A program made the translations under genes and the position numbers. From NCBI GenBank assembly GCA_021397835.1, contig JAJFZO010000272.1, positions 186,001-250,000 of the forward strand: 64,000 nt of DNA, given 5' to 3'. Of this stretch, positions 39,601 through 52,200 are shown in pieces. The stretch's first letter is position 1. Each line of letters begins with the position of its first letter. A model generated the notes under the pieces. It was not told the origin of the DNA and did not search any database. It saw only the letters and a list, made by a program, of their open reading frames with translations. This stretch comes from Moringa oleifera (taxonomy: Eukaryota; Streptophyta; Magnoliopsida; Brassicales; Moringaceae).

Positions 39601-41159
39601 TTGTTAGGCTCTCCTAATGCCAACAACGACTGCCATTGGGCAATCATTGTGGCAACCCAGCGTAAATATTTGGCAGCTTTGTTAACTATTGTTGGGTCTT
39701 CATTGAGTTTCGTTTGTACTAGCACTAGCATCTACCAGCATCAACAACTGCCTAAAAACAATCATCGGGCTCTACCAATACGAGCGACTATCATTGCATC
39801 ATTGCTAGGTTGCCTTAGTGCTAGTACTAGCATCACTTGAAGCTAACAACAACCCTGTAATAATGGTAGGATGTCTTTTGGCTCCTCTTATGTTGGTGTC
39901 ATCATCTGCTAATAGTAATAGTTACCCCTCAATAATAACTCAACAGTCGTTGAGTTCCTTCAAAGTTGGTGTGAGTGTCTGCGAGCACCAACGAACGTCC
40001 CTGCATAAGTTTTTGGGCTCTCCTAGTGCCCACCACTGCTGCTATGTCGTTGTTCAACTCCTTTTGTGGTTGCCATCATGTCTACCTATGCAAGCAACTA
40101 CCAATAGGCTAACGCTAGGTAAACCCAACGCTGATGTCTGCTAAGGCTCGTGACTATGGCTAGGTCATTTTTGAGTTTCTCTAGTACTGATGCTATGATT
40201 TACTAGCATCTATGATTGCTCGACAATAGTTATTGGGCTATCCGAAATCTAGTGACTGTCAAAAGGTCATCACTAGGCTTCCCTAGACCTAGCGTTAGCG
40301 TTTCCCAATGCCGGGTTCTGCTAATGCCTATTACTACCCCGCAATAAAAGCTCAACAGTCATTGGGCTCTTTTGGTGCTTGCCCTTGCGTCTACCTATGC
40401 CAGTCATTACCTAGCTATAGTTGTTCGACTCTCCCAAAACTAGCGACGGTCAAGGAGTGATCGTTGGGCCACTCTGATGCAAGTACTAGTGTTTACAGAC
40501 ACTAGCAATTGCCTCGTAGAAATGCTAGGGCAGTCGTTAGGTTCCTCTAGTGTTGGCACCTGTGTTTCCCCACTTTGGTACTTCCCAGCAATAGTAGCAA
40601 GGCAGTCGTTGGGTCCCTTCAAAGTTGGCACAAGGGTTTGCTAGCACCAGTGACTTTAGCATAACAGTCATTAGGCTATCCTAATGCTAACCACTACTAC
40701 TAGGGCGTTGTTAAGCTTCTCTAGTGTTTGCCCTCGCGTCTGCCTACACCTGCGATGGTCGTTAGGCCATCGTTAGGGGGAACCCAACACAGATCTCTAT
40801 GAACACCAGCAGTTGTCACTAGGTCATTACATAGCTCCCCCGTTGCTGGCGTTGGCCTCTACCAGTGCCGATGACTACCTAAACATTAGTCGTTGGGCCT
40901 TTCCAACACCTGCAACTATCATGAAGTCATCGCTAGTGTCCCCTGGTGCTAGCATAGGTGTCTATCGACATGAGAAACTACGTGCAAGAATAGTTGAAAA
41001 GTCTCTTGGTTTGCCAACACCAAACACCGTGCCTTAGTAGTAGCTATGTAGTCGTTGGTTCCCCCAAAGCTTTAGCGAGCATCTCCTAACACCAACAACT
41101 TTTTGTTGTAGTTTTTTTGTTTTTCAAATACCAGCAACAGTCATGTGATCATCGTTATC

Positions 41160-42400
41160 TCTCCCGATGCTAGCATAATCGTCAATCGACATGAGCAGTC
41201 GCCTTTAACAATAGCAGGGAAGTCTTTTGGTTCACCTAGTGCTGGTATCAACGTATCCTAACTCCAATAACTATGAAATAATAGAAGTTGGGCAATCGTT
41301 GGGTTCCGTAAAAACAAGCGCGAGCATCTACCTGCCCCGACGAGTTCTCAACAGGGATCGTTAGGCTCTCTCAACGCCAAGAATGACTGTCAAAGGGCAG
41401 TCATTGTGGCAACCCAACGTAGATGTTTGGTAGCTTTGGGGACTATTGTTAGGTTTTGTTGTTTTGCATTTTTACTAGCACTGGAATTTACCAGCATCAA
41501 TGACTACCCAACTGCAGTCATTGGTCTCTACCAATATGAATGACTATCATTGTGTCGTCGCTAAGTCACCCAAGTGCTAGTACAAGCATCTATCGATGTT
41601 AACAACAACCCTACAATAATAGTTAGGAAATCTTTAGGTTCCTTTTATGCTGATGTCATCATCTGCTAAACCTAGTAACTACCCCAAAATAACAACTCGA
41701 CAGTTGTGAGTGTCCGCCAGCACGAGTGAACATCCCTGCATAAGTTTTTGGGCTCTTTCAGTGCCCACTATTGCTACTACATCGTCGTTTAATTCCTTTT
41801 GTGGTTGCCTTCATGTCTACTTATGCCAACAACTGCCACTAGGGTAACCCTAGAAAAACCCAATGCTGATGTACTGTAAGGCCCATGACTGTGGCTAGGT
41901 CATTGCTAAGTTTCTTTAGTACTAACACTGCGATTTACTAGCATCTACAATTGCCCACTAACATTTATTGGGCTGTCTTAAATCTAGTGACTACCAAAGG
42001 GTCGTCATTGGGCACCTTAGTCGCGGCACTAGCATTTCGCAATGCCATCTTCTGCCAACACCTATAACTTCCCCCCAACAAAATCTTGACAGTCATTGGT
42101 CTCTTTTAATGCTTTCCCTCGCGTCTACCTACGCCACTGAAAGCCTAGCTATAGTCATTGGGTACTCCAAACTCCTATGATGCTCATGTGGTGATTTTTG
42201 GGCTTCCTTGGTATTAGTACTAGCGTTTACCAACACTGGCAACTACCTCGCATAAATGACAAGGCTGTTCTTAAGTTCCCCTTGTGTTGGCGCCGACATC
42301 ACCCCACTCTGCCACTTCCCAACACTAGTAGCAAAGAAGTCCTTAGGTCCCTTTAAAGTTGGTACAAGGGTCTATTAACACCAACAACTTCTTCACAATA
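41160..42400. repeat. Recently duplicated segment, copy 1
   Basis: Aligns closely with 44105-45330, sharing private features absent from other units: GCCAAGAATGACTG, TTTTGTTRTKTTGC (R and K mark the differing bases), and ACACTAGTAGCAAAGAAGTC. The offset is about 2.94 kb, less than two units because the second copy is joined across a deletion near 44095. Confidence 0.65.
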
Positions 42401-42647
42401 GTCATTGGGCTCTCCCAATGCCAACCATTACTAGTAAGGCATCATTAAGCTCTTCTAGTGCTTGCCCTCGCATCTACCTACGTCAGCGACAACCATTATG
42501 CCTTCGTTGGGGGAACCCAGTGTAGATCCTTACTAATACCAGCAGTTGTCGTTGGGTCATTACATAGCTCTCCAGTGCTGGCGCTGGCCTCTACTAGTGC
42601 AGATGACTAGTCCAACATTAATCGTTGGGCTCTTCAAACAATTGCAA

Positions 42648-42765
42648 CTGTCATGAAGTCATCGCTAGTGTCCCTCTGTTTTGGCACTAGCGTCTATCGA
42701 TATGAGTAATTGCTTGCAAAAATAGCTGAAAAATCTCTTGGTTCGCCTGTCATGAAGTCATCGCT
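42648..42765. repeat. Templated 19-bp duplication
   Basis: CTGTCATGAAGTCATCGCT occurs at 42648-42666 in its usual place and again at 42747-42765, interrupting TTCGCCTCGTGCTGAC. The second copy sits 99 bp away and is out of context, like filler DNA copied from nearby during break repair. Confidence 0.8.
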
Positions 42766-44087
42766 CGTGTTAATATCGGTGTCTGGCAATACTAACAACC
42801 ACCCCGTAGTAGTAGTTGTGTAACCGTTGGCTTACCCAAAGCTGGAGCGAGCATTTCCTAGCACCAAATACTTTCCCATAGTAGTTTTTAGGCTTTCTTA
42901 ATACTAGCCATGGTCATGTGATCGTCGTTAGTCTCCCCCGATGCTAGCATTGGCATTTAATGACACAAGCAACCGCTTGTAGCAATAGTATGAAAGTCTT
43001 TTGGTTCACCTAGTGCTGGCGTCGACGTGTGCCAACACCAATAACTACCCCACAATAGTAGTTGGGCAATCATTGGGTTCCCTAAAAATAAGCGCGAGCA
43101 TCTATCTGCCCCAACAACTTTCGAACAGCCATCGTTAGGCTCTCCTAACGCCAACAACGACTACCATTGGATAATCATTTTGACAACCCAGTGTAGATGT
43201 TTGACACCTTTGGTAACTATCGTTGGTTTTTCGTTGAGTTTCGTTTGTGCTGGCACTGGAATCTACCAGTATCAAGGATTGCCCAACAGTAGTCATTGGG
43301 CTCCACCAACGCGAGCGATTATCATTGCGTCATCGCTAGGTTGCCTCAGTCCTAGTGCTAGTGTCCATCGATGTGAACAACAGCCCTGCAATAATGGTTG
43401 GGAAGTCCTTAGGTTCCTCTTATGCTGGTTTCATTATCTGTCAACACTAATAATTACCCTGCAACAATAACTCGGCAATCGTTGGGTTCCTTCAAAGCTA
43501 GCGCAAGTATGTGCCAGCACAAGCGATGTCCTTGCATAAGGTTTTGGGCTCTCCCTGTGCCCATTACTACTGCTACGTTGTCGTTTAACTCCTTTTATGG
43601 TTGCCTTCATGTCTACCTGTGCTAGCAACTGCCACTAGGCTAATGCTAGGAAAACCCAACGATGATATCTGCTAAGTCCCGTGACTGTGGCTAGGTCATT
43701 GCTGGCATCTACGGTTGCCCGACAATAGTTATCAAAAGGTCGTCGCTGGGCTCCCTTAGTCCTAGTGCTAGCGTTTCCCAATGCTATGTTCTGCCAACGC
43801 CTATTACTACCCCGCAATAAAAGCTAAACAGTCATTGGGCTTTTTTAGTGCTTGCCTTCGCGACTACTTATGCCAGTCACTGCTTAGCAATAATTGTTTG
43901 GCTCTCTCAAAACTAACGACGGTCAACGGGTAATCATTGGGCCTTCTGGTGCAAGTACTAGTGCTTACTCACACTAGCAACTGCCTTGTAGAAATGCCAG
44001 GGCAATCGTTAAGTTCCCCTAGGGTTGGCACCGGTTTTTCCCCATTATGATAATTCCCAACAATAGTAGCAAGGTAGTTGTTGGGTT

Positions 44088-44104
44088 CCTTCATGTTGGC
44101 ACCA
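44088..44104. other. Deletion junction joining two repeat sub-units
   Basis: GTTGGGTTCCTTCA, normally followed by AAGTTGGCACGAGGG, runs into TGTTGGCACCACTATCTAT, part of a downstream sub-unit. The shared TTGGCA is the likely crossover. About 540 bp is missing compared with the unit at 40620-41165, which helps explain the short 1177-bp spacing. Confidence 0.6.
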
Positions 44105-45782
44105 CTATCTATCGACATGAGCGACCGCCTTTAGCAATAGTGGGGAACTCTTTTGGTTCACCTAGTGCTTGCGTCGAAATGTCCTAACACCAATAACTAC
44201 CCCATAATAGTAGTTGAGCAATTATTGGGTTCCTTAAAAACAAGTGCGAGCATCTACTTGCCCCGATAACTTCCCAACAGTGGTCGTTAGGCTCTCTTAA
44301 CGCCAAGAATGACTGCCAATGGGTAATCATTGTGGCAACCCAAAGTAGATATTTGGCAGCCTTGGTGACTATCGTTGGGTTTTGTTATGTTGCGTTTGTG
44401 CTCGCACTGGCATCACCAGCATCAATGACTACCCAACTACATTCATTAGGCTTTGCCAACACGAGCGACTATCATTGCGTTTGTCAATAAGTTGCCCAAG
44501 GCCTAGTACAAGCATCTATCGATGCTAACAATAACCCCACAATAATAGTTGGAAAATCTTTAGGTTCCTTTTATACCGATGTCATCATCTGCCAAACTTA
44601 GTAACTACCGCGAAATAATAACTTGATAGTTGCGAGTGTCCGCTAGCACGAGCGAACGTCCCTGCATAAGTTTTTGGGCTCTTCCAGTGCCCACTATTGC
44701 TACTAGGTCATCGTTCAATTCCTTTTGTGGTTGCCTTCATGTCTACCTATGACAGAAACTACCACTAGGGTAACTCTAGAAAAACCCAACACTGATGTCC
44801 TATAAGGCCCATGACTATGGCTAGGTCATTGTTAAGTTTCTTTAGTACTGATGCTGCGATTTACTAGCATCTACGATTGCTCGCTAACAGTTATTGGGCA
44901 GTCCTAAATCCTGTGACTATCAAAGGGTCGTCGCTGGGCCCCCTAATTGTGGCACTAGCGTTTTACAATGCCGTCTTCTTCCAATACCTGTAACTTCCCC
45001 CTAACAAAAGCTTGACTATCATTGGTCTCTTTTAATGCTTATACCTACACCACTGAAAGCTTAGCTATAGTCATTGGGCGCTCCCAACTCCTGCTATGGT
45101 CATGCGGTCATCGTTAGGCTTCCTTGGTATTAGTACTAGTGTTTACAGACACTAGCAACTGCCTCGCATAAATGACGGGGCTGTCCTTAAGTTTTCCTTG
45201 TGTTGGCGCCGACATCACCCCACTCTGCCACTTCCCAACACTAGTAGCAAAGAAGTCCTTAGGTCCCTTCAAAGTTGGTACAAGGGTCTATTAGCACCAA
45301 CGACTTCTTCATAGTAGTCATTGGGCTCTCCCAACGCCAACCACTACTAGTAGGGCATCATTAAGCTCCTCTAGTGCTTGCCTTCGCGTCTACCTACGTC
45401 AGCGACAACTATTTTGCCTTCATTGGGGGAACCCAGCACAGATCTTTACTAATACCAACAGTTGTCGTTGGGTCATTACAGAGCTCCGTAGTGCTGGCGC
45501 TGGCCTCTACCAGTGCAGATGACTACCCTAACATTAGTCATTGGGCTCTTCAAACAATTGTAACTGTCATGAAATCATCACTATTGTCCCTTGCTTTTGG
45601 CACTTGTGTCTATCGCCTTGAGTAATTGCTTGCATAAATAGTTGAAAAGTCTCTTGGTTCGTCACGTGCTAACATCAGTGTCAGCCAATACAAATAACCA
45701 CCCACCGTAGTAGTAGTTGTGTAGTCGTTGGCTCACCCAAAGCTGGAGCGAGCATCTCCTAGCTCCAAGAACTTTTCCATAG

Positions 45783-46230
45783 TAGTTTTTGGGCTTTCTC
45801 AATACTAGCAACAGTCATGAGGTCATCATTAGTCTCCCTCAATGTTGGCATTGATGTTTATCGACATGAGAAACCGCTCGTAGCAATAGTACGGAAGTCT
45901 TTTGGTTCACCTAGTGCTGGCGTCAACATGTGCCAAGACAAATAACTACCCCACTATAGTAGTTGGGCAACCGTTAGGTTCCTTAAAAACAAGTGCAAGT
46001 ATCATTGGACCTAATCGCAATAGTTTTTGGGCTTTTTTGGTACCAACGAAAGTCATGCGGTCATTGTTAGTCTCCCCCGATGTTGGCATTGGCGTTTGTC
46101 GACATGAGCAGCTGCTCGTAGCAACAGCAAGGATGTCTTTTCGTTCACCTAATGCTGGCGTCGACGTGTGCTAACACCAATTGCTACACGATAATAGTGG
46201 TTGGGTAATTGTTAGGTTCCCTAAAAACAA
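45783..46230. repeat. Partial tandem duplication of about 238 bp
   Basis: GTTTTTGGGCTTT begins at 45785 and again at 46023, each followed by the same run of landmarks up to AAAAACAAGTGCAAG. The join near 46000-46020 holds sequence (TCATTGGACCTAATCG) that does not fit either copy. Here the array changes from single units to dimers. Confidence 0.65.
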
Positions 46231-49200
46231 GTGCAAGCATTTATCTGTCCCAACGACCTCCCAATAGCCATCGCTAGGTTCTCCTGACGTCAATAACGAC
46301 TGCCATTGGCCAGTCATTGCGGCAACTGAGCATAGATGTTTGGTAGCTTTTGTGACTATCGTTTGGTCTTCGCTGAGTTTTGTTTGTGCTAGCATTGGCA
46401 TCTACCAGTATGAACGACTACCCAACAACAGTCATTAGTCTTAACCAACGAGAGTGACTAGGATTGCATTGTCGCTAGCTTGCCTCGATGCTAGTACTAG
46501 CATCTATCGATGCTAACAACAACCCCACAATAATGGTTGGGAAGTCCTTAGGTTTCTCTTATGCTGATGTCATTATTTACCAACACTAATAACTACCCTG
46601 CAATAATACCTAGGCAGTCATTGGGTTCCATGAAAGCTGGCGCGAGTGTCTGCTAGCACTAGTGACATTCGTGCATAACTTTTTGGGCTCTTTCAGTGCC
46701 CATTCCTAACACTACGTCGTTGTTGGGCTCCTTCTGTGGTTGCCATCATGTCTACTTGTGCCCACAACTGCCACAAAACTAATGCTAGAAAAATCCAATG
46801 ATGATGTCTGCTAATGCTTGCGACGATGGTGAAGTCATTACTGAGCTTCTCTAACACTGATACTGTGATCTACTAGGGCGTGTGATTGCCCAACAACAAT
46901 TGTTGGGCTGTCCTAAATCTAGTGACCATCAAAGGGTTATCCAAGGGCTCCCTTAGTTTTGGCACTAGCATAACCTATTGCTGTCTTCTGCCAACACGTA
47001 TAACTACCCCGCAACAAAAGCTCAATAGTCATTAGGCTCTTTTAGTGATTGCCCACACATTTACCTATGCCAATGACTACCTAGCTATTGTCGTTGGGCT
47101 CTCCCTATACCATCGATGGTCATAGGGTGATCGTTGGGATTCCTTTTGCTAGTACTAGCATTTACAGACACCTACAACTGCCTTGTAAAAATGATAAGGC
47201 TATCCTAAGGTTCCCCTAGTGTCGACGTCGGTGTCTCCCCACTCCCTTCACTTCCCAGCAGCAGTAGCAAGGTAGCCATTAGGTCCCCTCAAAGTTAGCT
47301 TAAGAGTCTACTAGCACTAACGACTTCTTCACAAGAGTCATTGGCCTCTCTCAATGTCAACCATTACTACAACGGTATCTTAAGCTGCTTTACTGCTTGT
47401 GCTTGTGTCCACCTACATCAGCGACGATCATTAGGCCATCGTTAAGGGAACCCAACACAGATCTCTACCGACACATGCAACTATGGCTAAGTCATTGCAT
47501 AGCTCCCCTAATGCTAGCGCTGACATCTACTAGTGCCAACGACAACCCCAAGATTAGTCATTGGGCTCTTCCAACACCTGCAACTGTCGTGAAGTCATCG
47601 CCAGTGTCCCTTGGTGCTCGCACTGACGTCTATTGACATGAGCAACTGCCTGCATAAATAGCTAAGAAGTCTCTTGGTTCACCTTGTGCTGACATGTGTG
47701 TCTCCCAAACCCAACAGTAGGCACGTAGTAACAGCTGTGTAGTCGTTGGTTCCTCCAATGCTAGAACGAGCATCTCACAGAACTAATAAATTTCCCACTG
47801 TATTTTTTGCACTTTCTTGATACCAGCAACTGTCATGTGGTAACCGTTAGTTTACCCTGATGTTGGCACCAATGTCTATCGATACAAGCAATTGCCCATC
47901 GCAATAGCACTGATGTCTTTTGGTTGGCTTGGTGCTAGCGTCGACCTGGGCCAACACCAATAACTACCCCATAATAGTAGTTGGGCAATCGTTGAGTTCT
48001 CTAAAAATAGGTGCGAGTATCTACCTGCCCAATAACTTTCCAACAACCGTCGTGAAGCTCTTTTAACGCCAAAAACGACTATAATTAGGAAATCATTATG
48101 GCAACCTAGCGTAGATGTTTGGAAGCTTTGGTGACAATCGTTGGGTCTTCGTTTAATTTCTTTTGTGCTAGCACTGAGACCTACCGACATCAACGACCGC
48201 CCAACAGCTGTTATTAGGCTCTATCAACACGAGTAACTACTATTACATCATCACTACTCTGCCTCGGTGCTAGTACTAGCATCTATTAATGCTTACAACA
48301 ACCCCGTAATAATGGTTAGAAAGTCCTTATGTTCTTATTATTCTGGTGTCATCATTTGCCAACAGTAATAATTACCCCGTAATGGTAACTCAATAGTCGC
48401 TGGGTTTCTTCAAAGCCAACGCGAGTGTCTACCAGCACCAGAGATATCCCCACATAAGTTTTTGGGTTCTCCTAATGCCTATTACTACAGCTACGTCGTC
48501 ATTCAACCATTTGTATGGGTGCCTTCATGTCTTCCTGTGCCAACAATTGCCATTGGGTGGTGCTAGGAAAACCCAACACTGATGTCTTCCAAGGCTTGTG
48601 ATTGTGGCTAGGTCATTGCAGAGTTTCTCAAGTACCGATGTTGCGATCTACAAACGTCTGTGATTGCCCGAGAATAAGTGTTGGGCTCCCCCAACGTTAG
48701 CGACAGTCATGGGGTGATCGTGGGATTCCATGGTGCTAGTACTAGCGATTATAGACGCCGGCAACTGCCTTACAGAAATGACAACACCGTCCTTCGATTC
48801 CCCTATGTTGGCGCCGGTGTCTTCCCACTCTCATCACTTCCCAGCAGTGGTAGCAACGTAGCCATTATGTCCCTTCAAAGTTGGCACGATGATCTACTGG
48901 CACCAGCGATTTCTTCACAACAGTCATTAAGCTCTCCTAATGACAACCACTGCTACTAGGGCATCGTTAACCTCCTCTAGTGTATGCCCTCTCGCCCACC
49001 TACGCCAGTGACAAATGTTATGCCATCATTGGGGGAACCTAGTGCAAATCTTTACCAATACCAGCAATTGTCTCTAGGTCATTGACAAAGCTCCCTAGTG
49101 CTGGCGCTCGCATTTACTAGTGGTGACGACTACCCCAACATCAGTCGTTCGGCTCTTCCAACAACTGAAACTATCATGAAGTCATCGCCAGTGTCCCCCG

Positions 49201-52200
49201 GTTCTGGCATTGGAGTCTATCGACACGAGAAACTGACAGCAAAAATATCAAAAAAGTCTCTTGGTTCGCCTCATACTGACATCGGTGTTTGCCAATACCA
49301 ACAACTACCCTGTAGTAGTTCTATAGTCGTTGCTTCCCCCAAAGCTGGAGCAAGCATCTCCCAGCACTAACAACTTTTTCGCAATAGTTTTTGGGCTTTT
49401 CCAGTACCAGCGAAAGTCATGCGGTCGTTGTTAGTCTCCCCCGATGTTGGCATTGGCGTCTATCGACATGAGTAGCTGCTCGTAGCAACAGCAAGGATGT
49501 CTTTTCGTTCACCTAATGCTGGCGTCAACGTGTGCCAACACTAATTGCTACCCGATAATAGTAGTTGGGCAATTGTTAGGTTCCCTAAAAACAAGCGCAA
49601 GCATTTATCTATCCCAACGACCTCCCAATAGCTGTCGCTAGGTTCTCCTGACGTCAATAACGACTACCATTGGCCAATCATTGCGGCAACTGAGCATAGA
49701 TGTTTGGTAGCTTTGGTGACTATCATTTGGTCTTCGCTGAGTTTTGTTTGTGCTAGCATTGGCATCTACCAACATGAACGACTACCTAACAACAGTCATT
49801 AGTCTTAACCAACGCGAGTGACTAGGATTGCATTGTCGCTAGCTTGCCCCGATGCTAGTACTAGCATCTATCGATGCTAACAACAACCCCACAATAATGG
49901 TTGGGAAGTCCTTAGGTTCCTCTTATGTTGATGTCATTATTTGCCAACACTAATAACTACCCTGCAATAATACCTAGGCAGTCATTGGGTTCCATGAAAG
50001 CTGGCGCGAGTGTCTGCTAGCACTAGTGACATTCGTGCATAACTTTTTGGGCTCTTCCAGTGCCCATTCCTAATACTACGTCGTTGTTGGGCTCCTTCTG
50101 TAGTTGTCGTCATGTCTACTTGTGCCCACAACTGCCACAAAACTAATGCTAGAAAAACCCAACGATGATGTCTGTTAATGCCTGCGACGGTGGCTAGGTC
50201 ATTGCTAAGCTTCTCTAGCACTGATATTATGATCTACTAGGGCGTGTGATTGCCCAACAACAATTGTCGGGTTGTCCTAAATCTAGTGACCATCAAAGGG
50301 TCATCCAAGGGCTCCCCCAGTTTTGGCGCTAGCATAACCTATTGTCGTCTTCTGCCAACACGTATAACTACCCCGCAATAAAAGCTCAATAGTCATTAGG
50401 CTCTTTTAGTGATTGCCCACACATTTACCTACGCCAATGACTACCTAGCTATTGTCGTTGGGCTCTCCCTATACCAGCGATGGTCATAGGGTGATCGTTG
50501 GGATTCCTTTTGCTAGTACAAGCGTTTACAGACACCTACAACTGCCTTGTAAAAATGATAAGGCTATCCTAAGGTTCCCCTAGTGTCGACATTGGTGTCT
50601 CCCCACTCGCTTCACTTCCCAGCAGCAGTAGCAAGGTAGCCATTAGGTCCCTTCAAAGTTGGCATATGAGTCTACTAGCACTAACGACTTCTTCACAAGA
50701 GTCATTGGCCTCTCCCAATGTCAACCATTACTACAACGACATCTTAAGCTGCTTTACTGCTTGTGCTCGTGTCCACCTACATCAGCGACGATCATTAGGC
50801 CATCGTTAAGGGAACCCAACACAGATCTCTACCGACACCAGAAGCTATGGCTAAGTCATTGCATAGCTCCCCTAATGCTAGCGCTGACATCTACTAGTGC
50901 CAACGATAACCCCAGATTAGTCATTGGGCTCTTCCAACACCTGCAACTGTCGTGAAGTCATTGCTAGTGTCCTTTGGTGCTCGCACTGACGTCTATCGAC
51001 ATGAGCAACTGCCTGCATCAATAACTGAGAAGTCTCTTCATTCACCTTGTGCTGACATGTGTGTCTCCCAAAACCAACAGTAGGTACGTAGTAACAGCTG
51101 TGTAGTCGTTGATTCCTCTAATGCTGGAATGAGCATCTCACTGAACTAATAAATTTCCCACTATATTTTTTGCACTTTCTTGATACCAGCAACTGTCATG
51201 TGGTAACCGTTAGTTTACCCCGATGTTGGCACCAACGTCTATCGATACGAGCAACTGCCTATCGTAATAGCACGGATGTCTTTTGGTTAGCCTGGTGCTA
51301 GCATCGACCTGCGCCAACACCAATAACTACCCTATAATAGTAGTTGGGCAATCGTTGAGTTCTCTAAAAATAGGCGCGAGTATCTACCTGCCCAATAACT
51401 TTCCAACAGCTGCCGTTAAGCTCTCTTAACGCCAATAATGACTGTAACTAGGAAATCATTGTGGCAACCCAGCGTAGATGTTTGGAAGCTTTGGTGACTA
51501 TCGTTGGGTCTTCGTTTAGTTTCTTTTATGCTAGCACTGAGACCTACTGATATCAACGACCGCCCAATAGCTGTTATTAGGCTCTATCAACACGAGTAAC
51601 TACTATCGCATCATCACTATTCTGCCTCGGTGCTTGTACTAGCATCTATCAATGCTAACAACAACCCCGCAATAATGGTTGAGAACTCCTTAGGTTCTTA
51701 TTATTCATGTGTCATCATCTGCCAACACTAATAATTACCCCATAATGGTAACTCAGCAGTCGCTGGGTTTCTTCAAAGCCGGTGCGAGTGTCTACCAGCA
51801 CCAGAGATGTCCCTACATAAGTTTTTCGGCTCTCCCAATGCCCACCACTAACACTACGTCGTCATTCAACCATTTGTATGGGTGCCTTCATGTCTACCTA
51901 TGCCAACAATTGCCATTGGGTAGTGCTAGGAAAACCCAGCACTGATGTCTGTCAAGGCTCGTGATTGTGGCTAGGTCATTGCAGAGTTTCTCAAGTACTG
52001 ACTTTGCGATCTACAAAAGTTTGTGATTGCTCGAGAACAGTTGTTAGGCTCACCCAACACTAGCGACAGTCATGTGGTGATCGTTAGGATTCCATGGTGC
52101 CAGTACTAGCGATTATAGACGCGGGCAACTGCCTCACAGAAATGATAAGACTACCCTTAGATTCCCCTATGTCGGCGTCGATGTCTTCCCACTCTCGTCA

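Larger units (their letters stand above)
21381..46010. repeat. Family A array, higher-order units of about 1.5-1.8 kb
   Basis: The same ordered series of landmarks repeats about every 1.7 kb. The landmark ACGGTCATGGGGTGATCGTT (variants) falls at 23031, 24688, 26358, 28116, 29878, 31483, 33235, 34742, 36903, 38675, 40446, 42180, 43919 and 45096. Other ordered landmarks are GCATAAGTTTTTGGGC, GGAAAACCCAACGC, GCATAGCTCCC, AAGTCTCTTGGTTCGCC, AAGTCTTTTGGTTCACC, GCGTAGATGTTTGGCAGC and AATAATGGTTGGG. Most spacings are 1.65-1.77 kb; 1507, 2161 and 1177 mark local deletions or duplications. The unit seems to have grown from about four diverged copies of the older 400-450 bp unit. No coding potential is apparent. 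Confidence 0.85.

Noticed and set aside
47876..48193. 105-codon open frame on the minus strand
   Set aside because: It overlaps family A repeats and is interrupted in the near-identical dimer around 51240-51560. It is a composition effect.
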